DNA from: an uncultured Flavobacteriaceae bacterium
GTDB taxonomy: Bacteria; Bacteroidota; Bacteroidia; Flavobacteriales; Flavobacteriaceae
DNA length: 64,000 nucleotides
Assembly (NCBI GenBank): GCA_947500585.1
Contig: CANMSN010000002.1
Coordinates: 186,001-250,000, forward strand
Direction: 5' to 3'
The stretch's first letter is position 1, and every line of letters starts with the position of its first letter. The notes beneath the pieces were generated by a model, which was given only the letters and a program-made list of their open reading frames with translations, was not told the DNA's origin and did no database searches. The position numbers were made by a program, and so were the translations under genes. Of the stretch, positions 45,759 through 53,519 are shown in pieces.

Positions 45759-46211
45759 TTATTTACTTTCAGGCATATTTCTGCTTTTTTTAAATAATTG
45801 CATGACAGTAAGTGTAGACACTATTGTTGTTGCAAACCCCATAATAGCAACTATAAAGGTTATTAAGCCCGCATTAATATTGAAACTACCATTCATAGAA
45901 TTTAATAATTTTGGTAAGAACTCTGTATCTATTTCGGTAGAATAAATTAAGAAAAAAACGGTAAACACAATGGTTGCTATAGCACCTGTTAACATACCCG
46001 TTTTAAAGCCTTCACTATAAGTAAATGTATCAGGGCTTTGTAATTTATATAATCGTACTACTTCATAAATACCAAAGGCAGTAATAACAGCATTAAAAAA
46101 ACTAAATGCCGGATTTACATGTAAATTAAACAATGCTAAAACCAAAAAATATGCAATTAATACAGCACTTGTAACAAGTCCAAACCGAAGCGTTAGTGAT
46201 GTCTTTTTCAT
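45759..46211 (-). CDS. DUF4199 family membrane protein
   Basis: A 150-aa protein with four hydrophobic segments (about 9-30, 35-52, 72-92, 110-138). Sequence features RFGLVTSAVLIAYF, YSEGFKTGMLTGAIATIVFT and the C-terminal LFKKSRN match the DUF4199 family of bacteroidetes inner-membrane proteins. Function unknown. It stands upstream of the rplU promoter on the same strand, and is probably a separate unit. Confidence 0.8.
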   Translation of the reverse strand: MKKTSLTLRFGLVTSAVLIAYFLVLALFNLHVNPAFSFFNAVITAFGIYEVVRLYKLQSPDTFTYSEGFKTGMLTGAIATIVFTVFFLIYSTEIDTEFLPKLLNSMNGSFNINAGLITFIVAIMGFATTIVSTLTVMQLFKKSRNMPESK

Positions 46212-46376
46212 AATTAAGTCTTATAGGTTAGTTTAATTTTATACCAAATTTCTTTGTTAAAATAAGGAATAACTTTAAAATGATTATAAAAAAACTATAA
46301 AATTTTAGTTATTCAACTAAACACAACCGCAATATTTTGTAATTTCGTTGTAATTAAACTGTAAAAATTTTTCTAA

Positions 46377-46871
46377 ATGAAAACAATGAAATATGCATTA
46401 ACTTTATTACTAATTACAGCATTTACATTAAGCTGTAAAAATGAAGTTAAGCCCGAAGTAAAAACTGTTGAAGTTGATACTGTAAAAGAATTAGACCCTA
46501 ATGCAACCTATACTAAAGCAGAATTTACTATTGATGGTATGTCTTGCGCTATAGGATGTGCAGCTACCATTGAAAAGAAAATTGCAAAAATGGAAGGTGT
46601 AAAATCTGCAAGCGTAGATTTTGATAGAAGATTAGCCATGGTAGAATACAATGAAGCTAAAGTAACACCTACATTACTTACAGAAATGGTAACTAATGTA
46701 GCCGATATTTACAAAGTAAGCGATATGAAAACGGTTGATGCTTTTTCATCTAAAAAAGCTTGTGCCGCTGATTGTGCAAAAGCTTGCTGCGCTAATAAAA
46801 CTAAAGCTGAAAAAACAGCTTGTGCTGCAGATTGTAAAAAAGCATGTTGTACTAAAGAAAAAGAGGCTTAA
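46377..46871 (+). CDS. Heavy-metal-associated (HMA) domain lipoprotein with Cys-rich tail
   Basis: A 164-aa lipoprotein. Lipobox LSC (Cys20) after MKTMKYALTLLLITAFT; the HMA domain is at about 46-118 with the metal loop MSCAIGCA (Cys57, Cys61, spacing C-x3-C in place of the usual C-x2-C) and SASVDFDRRLAMVEYNE. The final 39 residues are a Lys/Ala-rich tail with eight cysteines in two similar blocks (CAADCAKACC and CAADCKKACC). Likely binds copper or another soft metal outside the cytoplasm; the tail could be a metal store. The gene is alone, and convergent with gldD. Confidence 0.82.
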   Translation: MKTMKYALTLLLITAFTLSCKNEVKPEVKTVEVDTVKELDPNATYTKAEFTIDGMSCAIGCAATIEKKIAKMEGVKSASVDFDRRLAMVEYNEAKVTPTLLTEMVTNVADIYKVSDMKTVDAFSSKKACAADCAKACCANKTKAEKTACAADCKKACCTKEKEA

Positions 46872-46901
46872 TAGCTTTAATTGATAAAAAAATATTAAAA
46901 G

Positions 46902-46932
46902 AGCTTCTCATAAAAATTGAGGAGCTTTTTTT
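46902..46932 (+). terminator. Terminator after the HMA protein gene
   Basis: AGCTTCTCA (46902-46910) pairs with TGAGGAGCT (46918-46926) with one G-T pair, followed by seven T (46926-46932). It overlaps the gldD stop region. Confidence 0.75.
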
Positions 46933-47509
46933 ATTTCCATTCAACGGTTTCCATAATATGTATAATGTCTTTTTGTATATAATTTGCTGCTGGCAAAATG
47001 GAGTCGTAATTAGGTTTCACATTAAAGTAAAGCGAACCTGTTAAAAAATGATTAACACTATCTGTTACATAAAACTGAGCAGGAGAAGCCACGTTTCCCT
47101 TAACTTCAGCTAACATGCCGTAAACCTTTCTTTCGTTATTTTCGTAAGGGTATTTTGGAATTTCGTCCGCTTTCTTGGTATGCTCTAAAGTGAATCTTTC
47201 AGCATCTCTTAAAAAATTTCTTAAATTTTCTTCCTTTCCTTCAATAGCTTTATAAGTTAAAAAAAGAGTTCCTTTTAATAAAGGATATTCAATATTTAAA
47301 GCATAACTCTCTGTTGAAGCTTCAACTTCCTTAGAGATTATATTAGTTGCTAATACATTTGTTTCAAAAGCTAAAGGTAAGTCTGTATTCAACTTAGTAT
47401 ATTTTTGTTTAGGGTAATCTAATCTCAAATATGCTTTTGGTTTTGGCACATAATCTTCGCCGCATGAAAAACAAAATATTAAAAGTAATAATATACAACC
47501 CTTTTTCAT
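46931..47509 (-). CDS. gldD: Gliding motility lipoprotein GldD
   Basis: A 192-aa lipoprotein; lipobox FSC at Cys16. Recognisable GldD sequence: AYLRLDYPKQKYTKLN, the YAEV/MLAEVKGNVASPAQFYVTDS region and HFLTGSLYFNVKPNYDSILPA. Required for gliding in F. johnsoniae and thought to belong to the Gld apparatus together with type IX secretion. It starts 3 bases after gldE, and with ssb and mutY forms a minus-strand gene order known in gliding flavobacteria. Confidence 0.93.
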   Translation of the reverse strand: MKKGCILLLLIFCFSCGEDYVPKPKAYLRLDYPKQKYTKLNTDLPLAFETNVLATNIISKEVEASTESYALNIEYPLLKGTLFLTYKAIEGKEENLRNFLRDAERFTLEHTKKADEIPKYPYENNERKVYGMLAEVKGNVASPAQFYVTDSVNHFLTGSLYFNVKPNYDSILPAANYIQKDIIHIMETVEWK

Positions 47510-47512
47510 CTT

Positions 47513-48841
47513 TTATAGTATAGTGAATTTTACAAGCTTAATCCTTTTCTTATCTAAAGCTTCTATTGTAAAAATGTAATTTTTAAAATTTATTTTACTA
47601 TTTAATTTCGGAAAGCTCCCAGAAATTTCTAATACAAAACCAGCAATGGTTTCAGCTTCACCTTTATTGTTTTCAAAATCTTCATCATCTTCAACTTTAA
47701 TAATTTTATAAAAATCTTTTAAAGCTGTTTTACCTTCAAATACATAATTGTTAGCATCTAATTTGGAATACATGAGGTCTTCATCATCAAACTCATCGCT
47801 TATGTCTCCAACAATTTCTTCTATAATGTCTTCTAAGGAAATTAATCCAGAAGTACCACCATATTCATCAACTACAACAGCTAAATGTACTTTCTTTTCT
47901 TGAAACTCAGCCATTAAATCGTCTAACTTTTTATTTTCTGGCACAAAGAAGGGTTCGCGAATTAAACTCGCCCAATCAAACTGTTTTCTATCAATAAAAG
48001 GCAATAAGTCTTTAACGTAAAGAATGCCTTTAATAGTATCTATATTATCTTCAAAAACAGGAATTCTTGAATAGCCATTAGAAACTATATCTGGCATAAT
48101 TTCTGAATACTTTTGATCTATATTTAATGCAAAAATATCAATTCGAGGTCTCATTACTTGCTTAGTATCTGTATTTCCAAAAGACACAATACCTTGCAAA
48201 ATTTTATGTTCTTCTTTAGTAGTATCTTCTTCACTAGTTAATTCTAAGGCCTGTGATAATTGATCTACACTAAAATTAGATTTTTGTTTTCCAAGTTTAT
48301 TATGAATTGACAAAGTAACGCTACGCATTGGTAAACTAATCGGGGATAATAAAACATCTAAAACGCGTAAAGGATACGCCATAAATGCAGCAAATTTCAA
48401 ATTATTTCTGCTTGCATAAATTTTAGGTAATATCTCACCAAAAAGTAAAATAAGAAAAGTTACTATTAAAACTTCAACAAAAAAAGATAAGTTTAGTTTA
48501 AAGATATAAAGATCTATAAACATATCTAATTCTTCAAAAAAATCACTAGTCAAATAAGCAAATAAAATGACGATAGCAATGTTTATAAAATTATTTGCAA
48601 CTAAAATGGTCGCCAACAATTTTTTAGGACGCTCTAAAAGTTTTAATATAATGTCAAGTCGTTTTGATTTTCCTTCTATTTCGTTATCAATATCCGTTTT
48701 TGAAATTGAAAAAAGAGCAACTTCGGCACCAGATATTAATGCAGAACACACTAGTAATAAAAACAGCAAAATATAACCAAATGCCATTGAAAAATCAATT
48801 GTAAATAACAAGGTTTTAAAACTTGCGGGGTCAGGATCCAA
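47513..48841 (-). CDS. gldE: Gliding motility-associated protein GldE (CNNM/CorC-type membrane protein)
   Basis: A 442-aa protein: DUF21/CNNM membrane domain with about four helices (residues 18-180; SAEVALFS-type motif SGAEVALFSISKTD), tandem CBS domains about 215-340 (MRPRIDIFALNI, VVVDEYGGTSGLISLEDIIE) and a CorC/HlyC C-terminal domain. The start is TTG at 48839-48841, encoding an N terminus MDPDPASF; a later ATG (residue about 20) is possible but would cut off the start seen in relatives as far as I recall. It overlaps no gene and precedes gldD by 3 bases. Confidence 0.92.
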   Translation of the reverse strand: MDPDPASFKTLLFTIDFSMAFGYILLFLLLVCSALISGAEVALFSISKTDIDNEIEGKSKRLDIILKLLERPKKLLATILVANNFINIAIVILFAYLTSDFFEELDMFIDLYIFKLNLSFFVEVLIVTFLILLFGEILPKIYASRNNLKFAAFMAYPLRVLDVLLSPISLPMRSVTLSIHNKLGKQKSNFSVDQLSQALELTSEEDTTKEEHKILQGIVSFGNTDTKQVMRPRIDIFALNIDQKYSEIMPDIVSNGYSRIPVFEDNIDTIKGILYVKDLLPFIDRKQFDWASLIREPFFVPENKKLDDLMAEFQEKKVHLAVVVDEYGGTSGLISLEDIIEEIVGDISDEFDDEDLMYSKLDANNYVFEGKTALKDFYKIIKVEDDEDFENNKGEAETIAGFVLEISGSFPKLNSKINFKNYIFTIEALDKKRIKLVKFTIL

Positions 48842-48897
48842 CTATTACGGTTTTAGTTAAACGGAGTATGCTCGACATTGTTTCGAGAATATTATTT

Positions 48898-49347
48898 TTA
48901 AAAAGGAAGATCATCATTTTCTTCAGAAATAGATTCAGTAGTTTTTTGTTGGTTAGTTACTGGTTTTTGTTCAGCTACAGGATTGTTAGAAACGTTATTT
49001 TCACTTTCTTTTTTGGTAGATAAGAATGTAAAATCATTACATTGAATCTCGGTTGAATATCTATCATTCCCCTTGTCATCTTGCCATTTTCTAGTTTTCA
49101 ATCTGCCTTCAATGTAAACCTTATCACCTTTGCTTAAATACTTTTCACAAATTTCAGCAGCTTTATTTCTAACTACAATATTATGCCATTCGGTATTTGT
49201 TACACGCTCATTGGTTTGCTTACTTGTGTATGTTTCATTAGTTGCCAAAGGAAAACGGCCAACACAGTTTCCGCCTTCAAAATAATGCATTTTCACTTCA
49301 TCGCCTAAATGCCCAATAAGCATCACTTTATTTAATGTTCCAGACAT
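48898..49347 (-). CDS. ssb: Single-stranded DNA-binding protein
   Basis: A 149-aa SSB. N-terminal OB fold residues 1-105 (NKVMLIGHLGDEVKMHYFEG, WHNIVVRNKAAEICEKYLSK, VYIEGRLKTRKWQD), followed by a short disordered linker and the acidic protein-interaction tip ENDDLPF at the C terminus. Located between gldE and mutY on the same strand, as in other flavobacteria. Confidence 0.95.
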   Translation of the reverse strand: MSGTLNKVMLIGHLGDEVKMHYFEGGNCVGRFPLATNETYTSKQTNERVTNTEWHNIVVRNKAAEICEKYLSKGDKVYIEGRLKTRKWQDDKGNDRYSTEIQCNDFTFLSTKKESENNVSNNPVAEQKPVTNQQKTTESISEENDDLPF

Positions 49348-49641
49348 AACTACAAATTTTTAAAGAGTGCAAAAGTAAAGAAATATTTAATCATTTCTTT
49401 ACTTTTAGATTCCCGATGTCTCGGGAATGACAATTCAATTAGGAAACTCGATTTCAATCGAGAAAAACTTTTTGAATACCTATTTGCAATCCGTTTTTTT
49501 AAAATTAATAAAAAAATATGATTGGGTAAACTAATCTACTAAAAATTAAGAAAATTTAAATATTAACTTAACTTTAGATTCCCGATGTCTCGGGGATGAC
49601 AAATCAAAATCAAACTCAAACAACTCTGTTTGAGAGTGGTT
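49348..49641. repeat. Intergenic region with a 30-base direct repeat
   Basis: The 30-base sequence beginning TTTAGATTCCCGATGTC appears at 49404-49433 and again at 49573-49602 with one change. Its core TCCCGA / TCGGGA is a small hairpin ending GGGAATGACA. Between them AACTCGAT / ATCGAGAA is a second small hairpin (49446-49464). No gene is present; the ssb promoter is at the left edge. Confidence 0.8.
49370..49377 (-). promoter_or_regulatory. -7 element of the ssb promoter
   Basis: Minus strand TACTTTTG matches TAnnTTTG, 23 bases before the ssb ATG. No clear -33 TTTG is seen at the expected distance. Confidence 0.5.
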
Positions 49642-50682
49642 TTAGAAAATAAATGTTTCTATAAAATCTCCAATTAAAATAGGCACGGGATAATTGTGTA
49701 TTTCACTTATTGAAATACCATCTATTAATAAACTATCTGTATTAATAATCCAGAATTTTGTATACAAATGTTGGTGCGATAATTTATGAACAATAGGATC
49801 ATCATTATAAGGTGTTAGTTCAAAAGAAATTCCTTTTAACAAATCGTGTTCTTCTACTAATGGTTTAAAACTTTTGGTATCTACGTATTTTTCTGTTTCA
49901 ATTAAAGGAAACTGATATAAATTTTGCCAGATGCCTTTGCCTTCACGCTTTTCTATAATAGTTTTTTCATCTTTTGATATGAATACCAAAAAGTTAAAAT
50001 ATTTTTTTTTCGCTTTTGCGGATTTTATTTTTACTGGCAATTCACTAATTAAGTTTTTATTAAAAGCTATACAGCTATCATTAAAAGGGCAAATATTACA
50101 ATACGGGTTTTTTGGTTTACATTGCGTAGCGCCAAACTCCATAATAGCTTGGTTAAATTCAGCAGGATTTTTTTCATCAATTAACTCTTGGGCTAATAAC
50201 TTAAACGCTTTACTACCTTTAGAAGAATTTATAGCTGTATCTATTCCAAAATAACGTGATAATACGCGGTAAACATTTCCATCAACCACAGCTGCCGCTT
50301 CATTAAAGCAAATGGACGCGATAGCACTTGCCGTATAATCTCCCACGCCTTTTAACTTTAATAAACCTTTGTAGTTGTTAGGAAAAACACCGTCAAAATC
50401 ATTAACAACCATTTTTGCAGTAGCGTGTAAATTTCTAGCACGTGAGTAATACCCTAAACCTTGCCACAATTTTAAAACTTCACTTTCTTCGGCTTTAGCC
50501 AAATGAAAAACAGATGGAAACTCATTAACAAAATCTTCATAATAAGGCAACCCTTGTTTTACCTGTGTTTGCTGTAAAATAATTTCTGATAACCAAATAA
50601 AGTATGGGTCTTTGGTTTCTCTCCATGGTAAATTTCGCTTATTATTTGAATACCAATGTATTAGTGTTTTTGAGAATATCAT
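49642..50682 (-). CDS. mutY: A/G-specific adenine glycosylase
   Basis: A 346-aa base-excision enzyme removing A opposite 8-oxoG. The HhH-GPD domain is complete: catalytic Glu33 in LSEIILQQTQV, HhH LKGVGDYTASAIASI, catalytic Asp134 in AAVVDGNVYRVLSR. The [4Fe-4S] cysteines are Cys188, Cys195, Cys198 and Cys204 (CKPKNPYCNICPFNDSC). The C-terminal NUDIX-like domain recognises 8-oxoG. I prefer the ATG at 50682; an upstream in-frame TTG (50706) would add eight residues. Confidence 0.95.
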   Translation of the reverse strand: MIFSKTLIHWYSNNKRNLPWRETKDPYFIWLSEIILQQTQVKQGLPYYEDFVNEFPSVFHLAKAEESEVLKLWQGLGYYSRARNLHATAKMVVNDFDGVFPNNYKGLLKLKGVGDYTASAIASICFNEAAAVVDGNVYRVLSRYFGIDTAINSSKGSKAFKLLAQELIDEKNPAEFNQAIMEFGATQCKPKNPYCNICPFNDSCIAFNKNLISELPVKIKSAKAKKKYFNFLVFISKDEKTIIEKREGKGIWQNLYQFPLIETEKYVDTKSFKPLVEEHDLLKGISFELTPYNDDPIVHKLSHQHLYTKFWIINTDSLLIDGISISEIHNYPVPILIGDFIETFIF

Positions 50683-50744
50683 TAATTGAATAAATAGAGT
50701 GAGCAAAAATAAACGTTTATAATCTTAAATTTTAATGAATTAGG

Positions 50745-50777
50745 TTTGAAATATTGAATATTTAATTCCTATATTTG
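50745..50777 (+). promoter_or_regulatory. Promoter of hup
   Basis: TTTG (50745-50748), 21 bases, TATATTTG (50770-50777): a close match to the flavobacterial consensus, with transcription starting about 40 bases before the hup ATG. Confidence 0.8.
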
Positions 50778-50824
50778 CATCCCTTTTAAAATTTATATAG
50801 TAACTTAAAAATAAAATATTAAAA

Positions 50825-51115
50825 ATGACGAAGGCTGATTTAGTAGCAAAGATTTCTGATAAATTAGGAATTGAAAAAGGTGATGTTCAAGCAACTGTTG
50901 AAACATTTATGGAAGAAGTAAAAACGTCGCTAGAAGGTGGTGATAATGTTTACCTAAGAGGTTTTGGAAGTTTCATTATAAAAACCAGAGCTGAAAAAAC
51001 AGGTAGAAATATTTCTAAAAACACAACCATCAAAATACCAGCTCATAATATTCCTGCATTTAAGCCAGCAAAAGTTTTTGTTGAGGGCGTTAAAACAAAT
51101 GTAGACGTTAAGTAA
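50825..51115 (+). CDS. hup: HU family DNA-binding protein
   Basis: A 96-aa histone-like HU/IHF protein: MTKADLVAKISDKLGIEKGD at the N terminus and the DNA-binding arm GFGSFIIKTRAEKTGRNISK, ending with the conserved IPAFKPAKVFVEGV. It bends and compacts DNA. It is divergent from mutY. A 30-aa highly basic protein follows after 39 bases and is likely on the same transcript. Confidence 0.95.
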   Translation: MTKADLVAKISDKLGIEKGDVQATVETFMEEVKTSLEGGDNVYLRGFGSFIIKTRAEKTGRNISKNTTIKIPAHNIPAFKPAKVFVEGVKTNVDVK

Positions 51116-51154
51116 GATATTAAACGAATTATTAATTAAAAAAAGACACTATTT

Positions 51155-51247
51155 ATGCCAAGTGGTAAAAAACGAAAAAGACATAAGGTAGCGACGCACA
51201 AACGTAAGAAACGTAGACGCGCTAACCGTCACAAAAAGAAAAAATAA
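51155..51247 (+). CDS. 30-aa very basic small protein (ribosome-associated type)
   Basis: A frame too short for most gene finders: ATG at 51155, TAA at 51245-51247. The sequence begins MPSGKKRKRHKVATHKRKKR and is 60% Lys+Arg (18 of 30), with no acidic residue. It lies between hup and a clean terminator, so it is transcribed. It resembles tiny basic ribosomal proteins; Bacteroidota ribosomes contain an additional small protein called bL38, and this might be that protein, but I cannot confirm it by memory of its sequence. An alternative is a DNA-binding peptide partnering HU. Confidence 0.75.
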   Translation: MPSGKKRKRHKVATHKRKKRRRANRHKKKK

Positions 51248-51252
51248 ATCAG

Positions 51253-51281
51253 AAAAGTAGTTAGATTAGCTACTTTTTTTG
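51253..51281 (+). terminator. Terminator after hup and the small basic protein
   Basis: AAAAGTAG (51253-51260) pairs with CTACTTTT (51270-51277), followed by further T. Immediately after the 30-aa gene. Confidence 0.85.
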
Positions 51282-51549
51282 ATTTTAAAAACAAAACGTT
51301 CTTTGAAATGAGTTCATCAAAAATTTCACACTTTTATAAGTGCTTTTTGAACTCCACGGATTTAAAAAATCCTGTGAAATCTATTATCTAAAATTAGTTA
51401 ATAGATTAATAATGTATAATCCATCTGTACCGTTTAGTCGCTAGTTTTTAGTCGTTGGTTGTTGGTTTTAAGTCTTACTGCTTAACCCCTTTACAACTTT
51501 ACAACTGTTCAACTTTACAACTTAAAGAGTATGGATAAAAATTAACAAC
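51282..51549. other. Spacer before the RNase G gene, with low-complexity repeats
   Basis: No gene. Two short repeat tracts are seen: TTAGTCG/TTGGTTG-type repeats around 51438-51470 and CTTTACAACT repeated at about 51489-51522. Just before the RNase G start, ATGGATAAA occurs twice (51531 and 51550); the first opens a four-codon frame (ATG GAT AAA AAT TAA). Confidence 0.65.
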
Positions 51550-53097
51550 ATGGATAAAGAATTGATCATTCGATCTAGTTCCAACAACGTTGATTTTGCC
51601 TTATTAAAAGATGGAAAACTTATTGAATTACAGAAAGATGAAGACAGTAATGACTTTTCTGTTGGTGATGTGTTTATAGCCAAAATAAGAAAAGCCGTTC
51701 CTGGACTAAATGCTGCATTTGTTAATGTAGGTTATGAAAAAGATGCATTTTTGCATTATCATGATTTAGGCCCAAAATTGCCTTCGCTTTTAAAATTCAC
51801 AAAACGTGTAAGCACAGGTAAACTAAAAGATTTTTCTTTAAAAAATTTCCCATTTGAAAAAGACATTGATAAAGGCGGCAAAATTGCCGATGTCTTAAAA
51901 TCAAATCAATCGCTATTAGTACAAATAGTAAAAGAACCTATATCAACTAAAGGCCCCAGAATTAGTTCTGAGCTTTCTATAGCTGGTAGATATATTGTTT
52001 TAGTGCCTTTTTCCAATCGTGTTTCTATTTCTCAAAAAATAGAAGACCGCGAAGAAAAAGATAGATTAAAACGATTGGTAAAAAGTATCACACCACAGGG
52101 TTTTGGTATTATTGTTCGTACTGTAGCACAAGGCAAAAAAGTAGCTGAACTAGATAAAGATTTACAAAATTTGCTTAGTCGTTGGACGGCAATGTGTAAA
52201 AAGCTACACAGAGCACATCATCCCAGTAAAGTATTAGGAGAAATGAATAAAGCCTCGTCTATTTTACGAGATATATTCAATGATACCTTTACAGGAATTA
52301 CTGTTGATGATGAAGAGCTCTACTTTCAAATTAAAGATTATGTGCAAGAAATAGCACCAAAAAAAGAATCAATAGTTAAATTGTATCAGTCTAAAGTTCC
52401 AATTTTCGAAAAATTTGGAATTGAAAGACAAATTAAAACCTCCTTTGGTAAAACCGTTTCTATGGCAAAAGGTGCGTATTTGGTAATAGAACATACCGAA
52501 GCACTACATGTTATAGATGTAAATAGCGGTAACAGATCTAACAAAGCAAACAACCAAGAGGATACAGCATTAGAAGTTAACTTAATAGCTGCTACAGAAA
52601 TGGCTCGTCAATTACGATTACGTGATATGGGAGGCATAATAGTAGTAGATTTTATTGATATGACCAATGCTGAAAACAGGCAAAAACTCTTTAATCACCT
52701 TCGTGATGAAATGAAGGATGACAGAGCAAAACACAAAATATTGCCTCCAAGTAAATTTGGATTGATACAAATAACAAGGCAACGGGTTAGACCAGAAATG
52801 GACATTAAAACGCGTGAGGAAAATCCAGACGCCATTATTAATGGCTCTGAGGTTGAAGCACCAATAGGTATTGTGTTGAAAATAACACAAGACTTAGAAA
52901 GACTATTAAAAAAAGACTATAAAAAGCTGACTTTAAACACACATCCTTTTATAGCAGCCTTTTTAACAAAAGGTATTCCATCTGTGCGATCTAAATGGTT
53001 TTTAGAGCACAAAAAATGGGTTAAAGTTTTACCAAGAGATGCTTACACATACTTAGAATATCATTTTTTTGACAAAGATGGTAATCAAATTAAATAA
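51550..53097 (+). CDS. rng: Ribonuclease E/G
   Basis: A 515-aa RNase E/G family endoribonuclease. The S1 RNA-binding domain is at about 36-125 (GDVFIAKIRKAVPGLNAAFVNVG), the DNase I-like catalytic region follows with acidic metal-binding blocks HVIDVNSGNRS (about 322) and GGIIVVDFIDM (about 365). The C-terminal half has the small domain and PIGIVLKITQDLERL. No zinc-link CPxCxGxG motif is seen in the expected place, which deserves note. Functions in rRNA/mRNA processing. Length suits RNase G rather than the long RNase E. Confidence 0.9.
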   Translation: MDKELIIRSSSNNVDFALLKDGKLIELQKDEDSNDFSVGDVFIAKIRKAVPGLNAAFVNVGYEKDAFLHYHDLGPKLPSLLKFTKRVSTGKLKDFSLKNFPFEKDIDKGGKIADVLKSNQSLLVQIVKEPISTKGPRISSELSIAGRYIVLVPFSNRVSISQKIEDREEKDRLKRLVKSITPQGFGIIVRTVAQGKKVAELDKDLQNLLSRWTAMCKKLHRAHHPSKVLGEMNKASSILRDIFNDTFTGITVDDEELYFQIKDYVQEIAPKKESIVKLYQSKVPIFEKFGIERQIKTSFGKTVSMAKGAYLVIEHTEALHVIDVNSGNRSNKANNQEDTALEVNLIAATEMARQLRLRDMGGIIVVDFIDMTNAENRQKLFNHLRDEMKDDRAKHKILPPSKFGLIQITRQRVRPEMDIKTREENPDAIINGSEVEAPIGIVLKITQDLERLLKKDYKKLTLNTHPFIAAFLTKGIPSVRSKWFLEHKKWVKVLPRDAYTYLEYHFFDKDGNQIK

Positions 53098-53100
53098 TTA

Positions 53101-53137
53101 AAAAAACCCGCTACTTTTTTAAGTTAGCGGGTTTTTT
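53101..53137 (+). terminator. Terminator after rng
   Basis: AAAAAACCCGCTA (53101-53113) and TAGCGGGTTTTTT (53125-53137) form a 13-bp stem; the T run continues. Clear intrinsic terminator. Confidence 0.92.
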
Positions 53138-53140
53138 GGT

Positions 53141-53519
53141 TTTTAACGTCATTGCGAGGAGCCTACGACGAAGCAATCTCATTAATTTAAAGACAGAATA
53201 ATTTTTAAGTATTTACACAAAAACTTAGTCAGAGCGTAGCCTATACTTTGCGGGTTAGGAAGAATAAGCAAACAGTAGAAATTTTAAATTTTATGAATAA
53301 AAAACAGGTTGAGCTAATACTTGACTTATCATGGTGTCCTGCTATTAATTTATCTATTGCCTAAAAAATTTAATGTTTCGTTTGCGTGCCCTTGTGGTTA
53401 TTCTTCCTAACTTGGGGTATAAAACACCTAAAGAAATGGAATTAGAATTTTATCAAATGAAGAATGTGGCATAGGTCTTAGAAAATTTGTCCGACTTTTT
53501 GTTGTAAGTCCACCATTAA
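53141..53519. other. Gene-poor region with REP-like repeat and possible insertion-element remnant
   Basis: A REP-like box CGTCATTGCGA (53147-53157) with GAAGCAATCTC (53170-53180) is of the kind also found at 55772. Further on, GTTAGGAAGAATAA (53255-53268) has a perfect inverted copy TTATTCTTCCTAAC (53398-53411), enclosing 129 bases. A 23-codon frame begins at 53294 (MNKKQVELILDLSWC) and is not recognisable. It looks like a decayed mobile element or MITE; no intact gene is seen. Confidence 0.55.

Noticed and set aside
48816-48897. Mirror-type CTCGACATTGTTTCGAG stretch between ssb and gldE as a copy of the GIY-YIG repeat
   Set aside because: Only a few bases agree with the boxes; it lacks the outer and inner box pair.
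53294-53365. A 23-codon reading frame as a small gene
   Set aside because: No recognised similarity, no promoter and it lies inside an inverted repeat; it is more likely part of a decayed element.
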